Shown: positions 23,701 through 31,259 of the stretch, piece after piece
How the letters are laid out: the number at the start of each line of letters is the position of its first letter
Position numbering within the stretch: position 1 is the first letter of the stretch
Origin: a virus
IMG/VR virus record: IMGVR_UViG_3300042350_002848
Coordinates: 1-37,049 of that record
Length of the DNA: 37,049 bases
Reading direction: 5' to 3' (one strand)
The notes under the pieces: generated by a model
Told to the model about the DNA's origin: nothing
The model's database searches: none
The model's input: only the letters and a program-made list of their open reading frames with translations
Position numbers and translations under genes: made by a program

Positions 23701-24092
23701 CGACGACCGACAAGGCCGCGCTGCTCGCCCGCTTTATCGAGGAGCGGCGGCGGATGCCGTTCGCGTGGGGCTCGAACGACTGCTGCCTGTTCGCCGCGGA
23801 CTGGGTTCTGGCTGCGACCGGGCGCGACATCGCGGCGGACTACCGCGGGCGTTACTCGAGCGCGCTACCTGCGCTGCGGTTCGTCGAGGCAGGCGGCGGC
23901 GTCGAGGCGATGGTCGAGCGGGCCGGAGGCGAACGGATCGACGCAAAGCTGGCGCGGCGTGGAGACGTCATCGCACGCGATGTCGGCAATGGCACGGGCC
24001 TCGGCGTCTGCATCGGCGCGCTTGCCGCGTTCGTGGCCGAGGACGGTCTGCGCTTCGTGGACTTCACGCACGGTTCCTGCTGGCGCTTTTAA
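23697..24092 (+). CDS. NlpC/P60-like tail assembly protein (gpK-like position)
   Basis: A 131-aa protein with the motif FAWGSNDCCLFAADWV (C29, C30), typical of the small NlpC/P60-like DUF6950 group found beside phage tail-tip genes, and a late His (FTHGSCWRF, about H125) that could complete a Cys-His pair. Members may cleave cell-wall peptides during DNA entry. It is adjacent to the J-like host-specificity protein as in lambda K-I-J. Peptidase activity is not certain from the sequence. Confidence 0.7.
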   Translation: MTTTDKAALLARFIEERRRMPFAWGSNDCCLFAADWVLAATGRDIAADYRGRYSSALPALRFVEAGGGVEAMVERAGGERIDAKLARRGDVIARDVGNGTGLGVCIGALAAFVAEDGLRFVDFTHGSCWRF

Positions 24093-24095
24093 TTT

Positions 24096-27000
24096 ATGCC
24101 GCAACTTGCAGCCGCAGCCATTTACAAGACGGCGCTTTTCGTCGCGCAGACGTTCGGAACGAGCCTCATCTCGACCTATGCGGTCGTGAAGTTCGTGGCG
24201 ATCACGGCCGCATCTATGGCTGCGAGCAAGCTGCTCCAGCGCAAGATGCCGGGCTTCGGCGACGCGTCGCTGGCTGACCGCACGCAGATGGTACGCTCGC
24301 CGATCTCCGCGCGGCAGATCATCTACGGCGAGACGCGCGTTTCGGGGACGATGGTTTACATCTCCACGACCGGCACGAAGAACGAGTACCTGCATCTCGT
24401 GATCGCGCTGGCCGGACACGAGGTCGAGGAGATCGGAGACGTTTACTTCAACGACGAGCTCGCGCTTACCGGCGCAGGCTCCGCGGCCAGCGGGCGCTTT
24501 GCTGGCTATGCCGAGATTTACAAGAAGTTGGGCAGCGACACGCAGACCGTCGAGACCAACCTCCAGACGGCGACCTCCGGCCTGACCAACGGCCAATGGA
24601 CGAGCAACCACCGCCTGCGCGGCATCGCTTACCTGTACGTCCAGCTAACGTGGAACGAGGAGATCTGGGTCGGCGGCATCCCGAACGTCTCCGCGATGGT
24701 GAAGGGTAAGAAGGTGTACGATCCGCGCACCGCGACGACCGTTTACTCGGCCAACGCCGCGCTTTGCCTGCGCGACTACCTGACCGACACGCGCCTCGGG
24801 ATGGCGATGGACGGAACCGAGATGGACGACACGGCCTTCACCGCCGCGGCCAACATCTGCGACGAGCAGGTGCAGATCCTCCCGTCGTCGCCGACGACCT
24901 ACGAGAACCGGTACGAGGCGAACGGCGTGCTGTTTACGAGCGCCTCGCCGGACGAGAACATCGGCAAGCTGCTATCCGCGATGGGCGGGCTGATCGCCTA
25001 CAGCGGCGGCAAGATCGTTCCCCACGCTGGCGGCTACCGCATCCCGACCGTGACGTTGAGCGAAGGCGACTTCGCGGGCGCGGTGCAGATTCAGACGAAG
25101 ACCAGCGCGCGCGACCGAGTGAACGCGGTCAAGGGTGTCTTCGTCTCGGCCAAGTCCGAGTGGCAGCCGACCGACTTCCCTCCGCTCGTCTCTTCGACCT
25201 ACTACACCGAGGACGGAAACATCCGCTATTACCGCGACGTGGTGCTTCCGTTCACGACCTCGAGCTCCTGCGCCCAGCGCCTCGCGCGCATCGAACTGCG
25301 CCGCGCTCGGCAGGAGTTGACGATGACCGCGCGGTTCAAGCTCGACGCGATGCAGCTGCGGGCGGGCGATACCGTGATGATCACCAACGCCAAGTTTGGC
25401 TGGTCGTCGAAGGTCTTCGAGGTGATGGACTGGCACTTTGCCAGCGATGGCGAGCCGCCGCAGCTGGTCGTCGAGATGACGCTGCGCGAGACGGCGAGCG
25501 CGGTTTACGACTGGGACGTGAGCGACGAGATCGAGATGGCGACGGCGCCGACGACGACGTTGCCGAATCCGTTCGCGCTCGACGCACCGACCAACCTTTC
25601 GCTCGTGGCCGATGGCACGACCCAGCTGGTGCAGGCTGACGGAACCGCGCTCCCGCGGATCAAGGTCTCGTGGTCGGCTCCGGCCGAGGAGTTTATCCAG
25701 AGCGGCGGGACGGTCGGCATCGACTACAAGGAGAGCACGAGCACGACGTACCTGACGTGGACGACCGTGCCGGGCGACCGGACGCTCGAGTACATTTCGT
25801 CGGACGTGAAGATCGGGCTGGGTTACAACGTCCGTATCTACGGGCTGTCTTACTTTCAAGTCGCGACCAGCTACGTGACCGCGAGCGTGACCGTGCAGAA
25901 GGACACGACCGCGCCAAACGCCCCGACCTCGCTCACCGCAAACGTCGGCACGGGCCGCGCCGTCTCGCTTGACTGGGCGGACAATACTGAGGCGGATCTC
26001 TCCGAGTACGGCGTGTACCGCAACACGACCAGCGTGACTCCGGCCAACGCGAACACCGACAAGATCGCCGAGGTCCGCGCGTCTCGCTTTGTCGACACCG
26101 AGGTCGCGACCGGCACGACGTATTATTACTGGGTCACCGCTTACGACTTCCTCGAGAACGTGAGCGGGTTCTCGAACCGCGCGCAGGCAATCGCGACCGG
26201 CGTCACCGCGGGCGCGGTTGACCTGACGCCTCCGAGCACGCCGAGCGCGCCGACGTTCTCGAGCGAGACCACGTACCTCGCCAGCGATGGCACGGCGCTC
26301 GCCCGAATCACGGTGACGGCGCCCGCAATGCCTACGGGCGGCGCGCTGCTGACGATCCTATTCCGCCGGTCTGGCGCGAGCGAGTGGCAAGTCGGCAACC
26401 AAATCGGCAGCGGCTCAATCGCAGTCTCCATCGACGACCTCACGCCGGGGCAAGCTTACGAGTTTGCGGCGCGCGCCATCTCAAATTTCGACGTGCCGTC
26501 GTCCGTCTCGGCGACGCTTTCGCGGACGGCGCCAAACTACTCGGGCACGGTCACGGCGCCGAGCGGCGCGACGCTTTCGACCGAGGGCGTGAAGCCCAAG
26601 TACATTCCCAGCACAACCGTCTTCTACTTCGGCACTCGCGTCAGCTGGACGGCAAACTCGGACAGCGACTTTGCGTACTACGAGATCAAGGCCACCGCAA
26701 CCAACAGCGACGGCGCGGTCGATTACACTTGGGGATCTGATAGCTCGGCGGGCATCACGCGCAGTCGAGAAAACTTCGTGTTCCTGTACAACGCGACGCT
26801 GCAAGCTGGATGGGTCCGCGTGCGCGCGGTCAACCGGACAGGCACGGCCTCGGCGTGGACGAGCGTCGGCAACGCAAACGGCACCGCAGTCGTCGGCACG
26901 GGCACGGTCTCAAAGTACAACGATAACGACGTAACCACAACCGGGATAAAGACCGGCAGCGGATCGAGCACGCGGCAGGTCAATGTCCGGTACGAGGTCT

Positions 27001-27254
27001 CCGAGGTGAAGTCTCTTACCGGCGGCGCCGCGACCGAGACGATCAGCATCGACACGACGAACCGCGGGTTTAGCGCGAAGCCCGACGCAGGCTGGATTCA
27101 ATGCGCGAGCGACTCGAACATCATCGGCGTTTACGATTTCGACAACGCGAGCAACTCGTCGACCACCTCTTACTTCGACCTCGTGAGCGTTGACGGCACC
27201 AATCTCCCCGCCGGAAATCAGCGGTTCAGCATCGCGCTTGTCGACTACTCCTGA
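24096..27254 (+). CDS. Host-specificity/central tail tip protein (J-like)
   Basis: A 1052-aa tail-tip protein. The N-terminal about 150 residues include a hydrophobic region (VVKFVAITAASMAASKLLQR) and a J-like core (ARQIIYGETRVSGTMVYIST). The middle contains hub-like domains with GDTVMITNAKFGWSSKVFEV at about 425-450. From about residue 495 there are fibronectin type III-like repeats (APTNLSLVADGT..., APNAPTSLTANVGTGRAVSL...DWADNTEADLSEYGVYRNTT), a further FN3-like set, and a C-terminal beta domain. It would contact the receptor and open the tube. It is the largest tail gene and is followed 3 nt later by a small gene. Confidence 0.85.
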   Translation: MPQLAAAAIYKTALFVAQTFGTSLISTYAVVKFVAITAASMAASKLLQRKMPGFGDASLADRTQMVRSPISARQIIYGETRVSGTMVYISTTGTKNEYLHLVIALAGHEVEEIGDVYFNDELALTGAGSAASGRFAGYAEIYKKLGSDTQTVETNLQTATSGLTNGQWTSNHRLRGIAYLYVQLTWNEEIWVGGIPNVSAMVKGKKVYDPRTATTVYSANAALCLRDYLTDTRLGMAMDGTEMDDTAFTAAANICDEQVQILPSSPTTYENRYEANGVLFTSASPDENIGKLLSAMGGLIAYSGGKIVPHAGGYRIPTVTLSEGDFAGAVQIQTKTSARDRVNAVKGVFVSAKSEWQPTDFPPLVSSTYYTEDGNIRYYRDVVLPFTTSSSCAQRLARIELRRARQELTMTARFKLDAMQLRAGDTVMITNAKFGWSSKVFEVMDWHFASDGEPPQLVVEMTLRETASAVYDWDVSDEIEMATAPTTTLPNPFALDAPTNLSLVADGTTQLVQADGTALPRIKVSWSAPAEEFIQSGGTVGIDYKESTSTTYLTWTTVPGDRTLEYISSDVKIGLGYNVRIYGLSYFQVATSYVTASVTVQKDTTAPNAPTSLTANVGTGRAVSLDWADNTEADLSEYGVYRNTTSVTPANANTDKIAEVRASRFVDTEVATGTTYYYWVTAYDFLENVSGFSNRAQAIATGVTAGAVDLTPPSTPSAPTFSSETTYLASDGTALARITVTAPAMPTGGALLTILFRRSGASEWQVGNQIGSGSIAVSIDDLTPGQAYEFAARAISNFDVPSSVSATLSRTAPNYSGTVTAPSGATLSTEGVKPKYIPSTTVFYFGTRVSWTANSDSDFAYYEIKATATNSDGAVDYTWGSDSSAGITRSRENFVFLYNATLQAGWVRVRAVNRTGTASAWTSVGNANGTAVVGTGTVSKYNDNDVTTTGIKTGSGSSTRQVNVRYEVSEVKSLTGGAATETISIDTTNRGFSAKPDAGWIQCASDSNIIGVYDFDNASNSSTTSYFDLVSVDGTNLPAGNQRFSIALVDYS

Positions 27255-27257
27255 CCT

Positions 27258-27584
27258 ATGGCTCTACAGAAATCCTTCACCCTCCCGAGCGGCGTCTCGG
27301 GCAATTACGTCCGCCTGACCGCGCACCGCTGGGATCGGCAGGCACGCGAGGCCGTTGCTTGGTTTTCCCTCTACGTGGACGCGACCGCGGCGACGACGGG
27401 CAAGGCTCCGCTGACGCCGTGGATTGCGAAGCTCTGGCTGACCGGCGCGAAGTTCGACGAGTACCTCAGCAACCCCGAGCTCGAGTCGCCGGGCGTGCTC
27501 GCGCAACTCTACGCCGCGAGCAAGGCGGAGCCGATTAGCTGCGACTTCGGCAGCGACGCCTTCGCCGACGCGACGGACGTTTAG
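27258..27584 (+). CDS. Small tail-tip-associated protein, unknown
   Basis: A 108-aa protein starting 3 nt after the J-like gene. It opens with strand-rich sequence (KSFTLPSGVSGNYVRLTAHR) and ends with a helical segment (SPGVLAQLYAASKAEPISCD). Position suggests a structural or chaperone role at the tip; no family is recognised. It is the last gene of the morphogenesis block. Confidence 0.6.
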   Translation: MALQKSFTLPSGVSGNYVRLTAHRWDRQAREAVAWFSLYVDATAATTGKAPLTPWIAKLWLTGAKFDEYLSNPELESPGVLAQLYAASKAEPISCDFGSDAFADATDV

Positions 27585-27667
27585 CTCAAAAAAGATTCCG
27601 CCTAAGTCGTTGCCCGCGCGCGCCTTGCGGCGTGGCCGTGGAGAAAGTGCGGTTTGAGCTTCGTTTC

Positions 27668-27693
27668 GCCCCGCGATTTGCTACCTTCGGGGC
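27668..27693 (+). promoter_or_regulatory. Hairpin and possible extended -10 before GTG 27694
   Basis: GCCCCG (27668-27673) pairs with CGGGGC (27688-27693), and the next base starts the GTG codon. Inside the loop TGCTACCTT fits a TGn-TANNNT extended -10 (27679-27687) ending 6 nt before the GTG, which would give a leaderless mRNA. No good -35 is found at 17 nt. The 109-nt gap (27585-27693) is the only spacer between the tail block and the next gene block, so a promoter here is reasonable but weakly supported. Confidence 0.25.
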
Positions 27694-27906
27694 GTGATCA
27701 ACAAACGCTCCATCAACGCCGCGCTCAAACGCGCTGGCCTGCCGGTCGAGATTCAGAACAACCGCGACGGCTACTCGTACTTCACCTCCACGCTGACCGG
27801 CGGTCAGGTCGGCGAGTCGGTGCTGGTTTGCTATCTGAACCAGCAATCAATCGAGGGCTGGGTTTCCGACGCGCGCTTCGCGCTGAAGCAGGAGGGTGCA
27901 TCGTGA
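27694..27906 (+). CDS. Small hypothetical protein (70 aa)
   Basis: A 70-aa protein with GTG start, basic N-terminus (INKRSINAALKRAGLPVEIQ) and a beta-like middle (YSYFTSTLTGGQVGESVLVC). No family is recognised. Its final codons (GGAGGGTGC, encoding EGA) contain the ribosome binding site of the overlapping endolysin gene. It is first in the post-tail block and may be co-expressed with lysis. Confidence 0.6.
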   Translation: MINKRSINAALKRAGLPVEIQNNRDGYSYFTSTLTGGQVGESVLVCYLNQQSIEGWVSDARFALKQEGAS

Positions 27907-28292
27907 TCCGCGCCGCTCTCCTCCTCGCCCTTGCCTCGGCCGCGCACGCCGCGCCGCCGGAGGCGTTCTGGTCGGCCCTGCATCAGGTCGAGACCTCGGG
28001 CCGCGTCGGCCCGATCATCGGCGACGGCGGTCGCAGCCTTGGCCCGCTGCAATGCTCGCGCGCTGCGTTCGTGGACAGCCGCGTGCCGGGGCGCTACGAG
28101 CAGGTGGCCGACCTCGCGTTTGCGCGTCGCGTTGCTGAGGCGTATCTCAAGCGGTACGCGCCGCAGGCGTGGGCCGAGGGCAACGTCGAGGTGCTCGCGC
28201 GGACGTGGAACGGCGGCCCGGCGGGCGCGCGCAAGGCCGCGACGCTGCCTTATGCGGCGAAGGTGCGGGCGGCGATGGGAGGTGCGCGGTGA
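27903..28292 (+). CDS. Secreted lysozyme/transglycosylase-like endolysin
   Basis: A 129-aa protein with a cleavable signal peptide (IRAALLLALASAAHA, cleavage near 16/17) or signal-anchor, then a compact lysozyme-like domain: FWSALHQVETSGR with candidate catalytic Glu30, SLGPLQCSRAAF near 44-55, and a final VLARTWNGGPAGARKA. The E-S-G-R...G-P-L-Q pattern resembles SLT/goose-type muramidase-like phage enzymes. It would cut cell-wall glycan at lysis, reaching the periplasm by Sec export. It has a Shine-Dalgarno (GGAGGG) before GTG 27903 and a GTGA overlap with the next gene. The holin is distant at 11418. Confidence 0.75.
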   Translation: MIRAALLLALASAAHAAPPEAFWSALHQVETSGRVGPIIGDGGRSLGPLQCSRAAFVDSRVPGRYEQVADLAFARRVAEAYLKRYAPQAWAEGNVEVLARTWNGGPAGARKAATLPYAAKVRAAMGGAR

Positions 28293-28483
28293 CTACCGAC
28301 CTTCGCTCTGACCTCGACACCGCGCTGCGCGAGGGCCAGACGCCCAAGGAGTTTGCGGCCAAGGCGGGCATCTCCGTCTCGTGGACTTACCGGCTCTCGT
28401 GGGAGCTCGGCTGGCGCGCGATGCACCTGTCCGAGGGCGAGCGGCGGCTGATCAAGCAGCTTAGAGCTCAACGCCATTCCTAA
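28289..28483 (+). CDS. Small HTH DNA-binding protein
   Basis: A 64-aa protein with a helix-turn-helix in residues about 16-40 (GQTPKEFAAKAGISVSWTYR) and a basic C-terminal helix (GERRLIKQLRAQRHS). Possibly a transcriptional regulator. The GTG start at 28289 overlaps the endolysin stop, with ribosome site GGAGGTG embedded in the endolysin codons. Its stop TAA (28481-28483) overlaps ATG 28483, the start of the frame that overlaps the methyltransferase. Confidence 0.7.
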   Translation: MTTDLRSDLDTALREGQTPKEFAAKAGISVSWTYRLSWELGWRAMHLSEGERRLIKQLRAQRHS

Positions 28484-29487
28484 TGTGGATACTCCCGCAA
28501 TCACTCACCTGTCGCTTTGCTCCGGGTTCGGAGGCATTGACCTCGGACTGCGGCGATGCATCCCGAGCCTGCGAACAATCGCTTATGCGGAGATCGAGGC
28601 CTTCGCGTGCGAGCTCCTTCTCGCGCGAATGGAGGGCGGGCAACTTGACCCGGCTCCGATCTGGACTGATCTCAAATCATTCCCTTGGGCAAAGTTTTGC
28701 GGATTGGTGGACATCCTCTCTGGCGGCTACCCGTGCCAGCCATTCTCCACCGCTGGCAAGCGACTCGGAGGCGAAGATCCGCGACACCTCTGGCCGTTTA
28801 TCTCAAGCGGCATTCGACTTCTTCAACCTAGAATCTGCCTCTTTGAAAACGTCGACGGGCACATTACCCAAGGCCTGCATCACGTCTTGTCTGACTTGGG
28901 AGGACTGGGTTACAGAACAACGTGGGGAGTTTTCTCAGCGGCTGAGTGCGGCGCGCCTCATCAGCGGAAGCGAGTCTTTATCTTGGCCCACCGCGACGAC
29001 TACCGAGGCGAAATCGGACACGCTGCAAGATCGTGCGGCGCGAGGCAAACAAGTGATGCTCTGTCACGCGGTGCGGCAATGGCCGACGCCAACGGCGAAC
29101 GAGGACAAAGATCAGAACGCCAGCTGGGAGACGCTTGCCAAGCTGGACAAGGGCGGGCGCATCCTGCGAAGGATCGCTACGCTTGCGACTGGCCCAGCCG
29201 ACCCGGAGAGCCGCAATTTGGATGGGAGCCGCCAAGGGTCGTGGGCGACGCCCGAGGCCAAGAATCAAGTGGGCTATCAAGTGGGCGCGGACGGGAGGAA
29301 ATGGCCGCGACTAGGCAGTCAGGTCAGCGGCAAGCTCAACCCTCGGTGGGTCGAGACGCTGATGGGCCTGCCAGTCGGATGGACTATGCCAAGTTGCGAG
29401 TCGCCTGCGACAATCGCACCGACGAGCTGCGGCTTCTCGGCAATGGAGTCGTGCCAGCAACAGCCGAGCTCGCCTTCCGCACCTTGA
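28483..29487 (+). CDS. Overprinted frame within the methyltransferase gene
   Basis: A 334-aa frame from ATG 28483 overlapping almost the whole methyltransferase in another phase. It carries features I associate with a recurrent phage protein type: LKTSTGTLP after a Ser-rich region, repeated WPT-type units (LSWPTATTT near 166, QWPTPTANED near 200, SWATPEAKNQ near 253) and a final LNPRWVETLMGLPVGWT near 284-300. Over 29041-29400, my hand count gives 74% GC at third positions for this frame against 54% for the methyltransferase frame, so codon bias favours this one in the 3' half. In 28485-28904 the two are about equal (62% and 64%). The ATG forms TAATG with the previous stop, a normal coupling. 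It could be a real second product; function unknown. Long shadow frames are common here, so length alone proves nothing. Confidence 0.5.
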   Translation: MWILPQSLTCRFAPGSEALTSDCGDASRACEQSLMRRSRPSRASSFSREWRAGNLTRLRSGLISNHSLGQSFADWWTSSLAATRASHSPPLASDSEAKIRDTSGRLSQAAFDFFNLESASLKTSTGTLPKACITSCLTWEDWVTEQRGEFSQRLSAARLISGSESLSWPTATTTEAKSDTLQDRAARGKQVMLCHAVRQWPTPTANEDKDQNASWETLAKLDKGGRILRRIATLATGPADPESRNLDGSRQGSWATPEAKNQVGYQVGADGRKWPRLGSQVSGKLNPRWVETLMGLPVGWTMPSCESPATIAPTSCGFSAMESCQQQPSSPSAP

Positions 29488-29504
29488 GCGCGCGCCTGCA
29501 ATGA
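28485..29504 (+). CDS. DNA cytosine-5 methyltransferase
   Basis: A 339-aa C5 methyltransferase (GTG start inside ATGTG). Motif I is LCSGFGGIDLG (11-21), motif IV GYPCQPFS with catalytic C84, motif VI FENV (E121), motif VIII QRKRV (160-164), and motifs IX-X end with LLGNGVVPATAELAF near 317-332. The target-recognition region (about 170-300) is low-complexity and its third positions are A/T-richer than elsewhere in the phage. It would methylate cytosines in a short recognition site, probably to protect phage DNA from host restriction; no matching restriction enzyme is seen. The gene is fully overlapped by a 334-aa frame two bases upstream. Confidence 0.93.
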   Translation: MDTPAITHLSLCSGFGGIDLGLRRCIPSLRTIAYAEIEAFACELLLARMEGGQLDPAPIWTDLKSFPWAKFCGLVDILSGGYPCQPFSTAGKRLGGEDPRHLWPFISSGIRLLQPRICLFENVDGHITQGLHHVLSDLGGLGYRTTWGVFSAAECGAPHQRKRVFILAHRDDYRGEIGHAARSCGARQTSDALSRGAAMADANGERGQRSERQLGDACQAGQGRAHPAKDRYACDWPSRPGEPQFGWEPPRVVGDARGQESSGLSSGRGREEMAATRQSGQRQAQPSVGRDADGPASRMDYAKLRVACDNRTDELRLLGNGVVPATAELAFRTLSARLQ

Positions 29505-29800
29505 CCACCAAACGCAAACCATACCGCCCGCAAGGCGTGATGCGAAACACGACGGGCGGCGGTCACTCCGCGGCGCGGTACACGGGCACGCACGGCGTCG
29601 CCGAACGGAGCGGACAATATGTCCACATCCGCGGCGAGGGCTGGGTCCGCTGGTGCGACCTCGCGCGTCAAGTCGCCGAGGGTCATCGCGACTTCCTCCA
29701 GCGCCGCGCCATTGCCGGCCATTACGTGCCGACGTTCGACTCGCGCCAGACGGCCGAGGTCGCCGAGCGCAAAGCCAAGTCCAAAGCTTCCACCCGATGA
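29501..29800 (+). CDS. Basic hypothetical protein (99 aa)
   Basis: A 99-aa Arg/Lys/Gly-rich protein joined by ATGA to the methyltransferase stop. It has a central compact part (YVHIRGEGWVRWCDLARQVA) and a basic C-terminal tail (VAERKAKSKASTR). No family is recognised; nucleic acid binding is possible given its charge. It overlaps the next gene by 4 nt (ATGA). Confidence 0.6.
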   Translation: MTTKRKPYRPQGVMRNTTGGGHSAARYTGTHGVAERSGQYVHIRGEGWVRWCDLARQVAEGHRDFLQRRAIAGHYVPTFDSRQTAEVAERKAKSKASTR

Positions 29801-30219
29801 ACGAACAAATACTGACAGAGTTAATCGCCATCCGTCAGCTGCTCGAGCGCGCCATCGCCGCGCCTCCGGCCGCTCGCACCGCTGCGCCTGCGCCCGCCGG
29901 GCAAGTCGCAATCCCGCAGCCGTCGCAACTAGTTGCCGATCCCGGCGCGGTCTGCGTCCACTTCGGGAAAAACGACGGCCAGCCGTTAAGCTCGCTCGGC
30001 GACAAGAGCGTCGAGTGGTACGCGACGCCCAAAGAGCCGCGCGTCGGCAACAACGGCAAGCCGTTCCCTCCGCGACCGGCCGACGAGCAACTCGCGAACG
30101 CGGCCCGGCAGCTTTACCACGCGAAGCGCGGCACGCTGGTCGGCAAGGCGCCCGCAATCGAGATGACCTTCGTGCCGGGCACGGCCAAGCCGGACATCGA
30201 CGAGAACGTGCCGTTCTAA
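29797..30219 (+). CDS. DUF3820-like protein with SSB-type acidic tail
   Basis: A 140-aa protein. After an N-terminal helix and Ala/Pro linker, residues about 52-105 carry VHFGKNDGQPLSSLGDKSVE followed by WYATPKEP, similar to the FGK...G...W pattern of DUF3820-type proteins often found with phage recombination genes. It ends in PDIDENVPF, resembling the acidic DDDIPF tail with which single-strand-binding proteins recruit repair enzymes. It lies just upstream of recT, so a role in recombination or as a host-protein adaptor is plausible. A 9-bp hairpin follows the stop. Confidence 0.6.
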   Translation: MNEQILTELIAIRQLLERAIAAPPAARTAAPAPAGQVAIPQPSQLVADPGAVCVHFGKNDGQPLSSLGDKSVEWYATPKEPRVGNNGKPFPPRPADEQLANAARQLYHAKRGTLVGKAPAIEMTFVPGTAKPDIDENVPF

Positions 30220-30226
30220 AGACTTT

Positions 30227-30256
30227 GCCCGGCGCCGAGAAATCCCAGCGCCGGGC
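30227..30256 (+). promoter_or_regulatory. Perfect 9-bp hairpin ahead of recT
   Basis: GCCCGGCGC (30227-30235) and GCGCCGGGC (30248-30256) with a 12-nt loop lie 7 nt after a stop in the 78-nt gap before recT. No T tract follows (an A/C-rich leader does), so it is not a standard terminator on either strand. It may be an attenuator, an RNA stability element or a protein binding site. Confidence 0.5.
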
Positions 30257-30297
30257 GTGTGAACAACAACAACCCAAAGCAAAACAACGACCGAACA

Positions 30298-30954
30298 ATG
30301 AATAACGACGAAGTCAAAATCGACACCACCACGGCCTCAAGCGCCGTCACCAAAACAGCCAGCCGCTCGCCGATTAACTTCGGCAATCAAGGCGTGCAGC
30401 TTGCCAGCCTTGAGGACGCTTACCGATTCGCAAACGCCATCGTCGCGTCGGGCTTTGCGCCCCGCGGGATGGAAAAGCCGGAGGCCGTTCTCGTCGCAAT
30501 CCAGTTGGGCGCCGAGCTCGGGCTGACGCCGATGGCTGCGTTGCAGAACACGGCCGTCATCAACGGGCGCCCGGCCATCTACGGAGATGCGGCGCTTGCG
30601 CTCGTCCGCGCCTCCGGCCTGCTGACCAGTTACAAGGAGGAAGAGATCGGCGAGCCGGGAAGCGACGCGCACGGCTACCGCGTGACCGCTAGCCGCGGCG
30701 AGCAGACGACGGTCGAGACGTTCACGATGGCCGACGCGAAACGTGCCAAGCTGACCGGAAAGCCCGGCCCGTGGAGCGAGTACCCGAAGCGGATGCTCCG
30801 CTTTCGCGCGCGCGGCTACGTCCTGCGCGACCTGTTCGGCGATGTCCTCAAGGGTCTTCGCACCGTCGAGGAGGCGCGAGACATCCCGGCCGAGCCCGTC
30901 AACGTCACGCCGCTCGCGGACAAAGTCGCGGGCGGACTGAGCAACAACCTTTAA
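30298..30954 (+). CDS. recT: RecT-family ssDNA annealing protein
   Basis: A 218-aa single-strand annealing protein. Characteristic stretches are LEDAYRFANAIVASGFAPRG, VAIQLGAELGLTPMAALQNT, INGRPAIYGDAALALVRASG and the late YPKRMLRFRARGYVLRDLFG. These proteins coat ssDNA and anneal it to complementary strands during phage recombination and replication. The start ATG 30298 follows an A/C-rich leader; an upstream in-frame GTG at 30259 would add an Asn-rich stretch and is less likely. A PD-(D/E)XK exonuclease is encoded at 31561, completing the usual exonuclease/annealing pair. Confidence 0.92.
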   Translation: MNNDEVKIDTTTASSAVTKTASRSPINFGNQGVQLASLEDAYRFANAIVASGFAPRGMEKPEAVLVAIQLGAELGLTPMAALQNTAVINGRPAIYGDAALALVRASGLLTSYKEEEIGEPGSDAHGYRVTASRGEQTTVETFTMADAKRAKLTGKPGPWSEYPKRMLRFRARGYVLRDLFGDVLKGLRTVEEARDIPAEPVNVTPLADKVAGGLSNNL

Positions 30955-30965
30955 GCCAACCCAGA

Positions 30966-31259
30966 ATGAGCACGAACGAAGTCAAAGCAGCAGTCATCGC
31001 GAGCGCCGCGGAGCAGTTCCGCGGACTCTTTGAAACCCACTACGACGCCATCCGCAAGGCCGCGACTGAGTCCTTCATCGAGGACGACGCGGCCGCGGAG
31101 CCGCGCGCGAAGGTCACGGCCTCGGTCGAGTTCGACGCGCTGGCGCAGGCGCCGAAGGTGACCGTGCGCCTCGGCTGGTCGGCGCGGTTCAAGGATGAGT
31201 CGGAGCAGGAGGTCGACCCGCTCCAGTCTAAGCTCGGGCTCGAAGGAGGTGCGGCGTGA
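30966..31259 (+). CDS. Hypothetical protein in recombination block (97 aa)
   Basis: A 97-aa acidic protein, helical at the N-terminus (AAVIASAAEQFRGLFETHYD) and strand-rich later (KVTASVEFDALAQAPKVTVR). No family is recognised. It begins 12 nt after recT, and its last codons (EGGAA, GGAGGTGCG) carry the ribosome site for the overlapping GTG at 31256. Co-transcription with recT and the exonuclease suggests a DNA-metabolism role. Confidence 0.65.
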   Translation: MSTNEVKAAVIASAAEQFRGLFETHYDAIRKAATESFIEDDAAAEPRAKVTASVEFDALAQAPKVTVRLGWSARFKDESEQEVDPLQSKLGLEGGAA

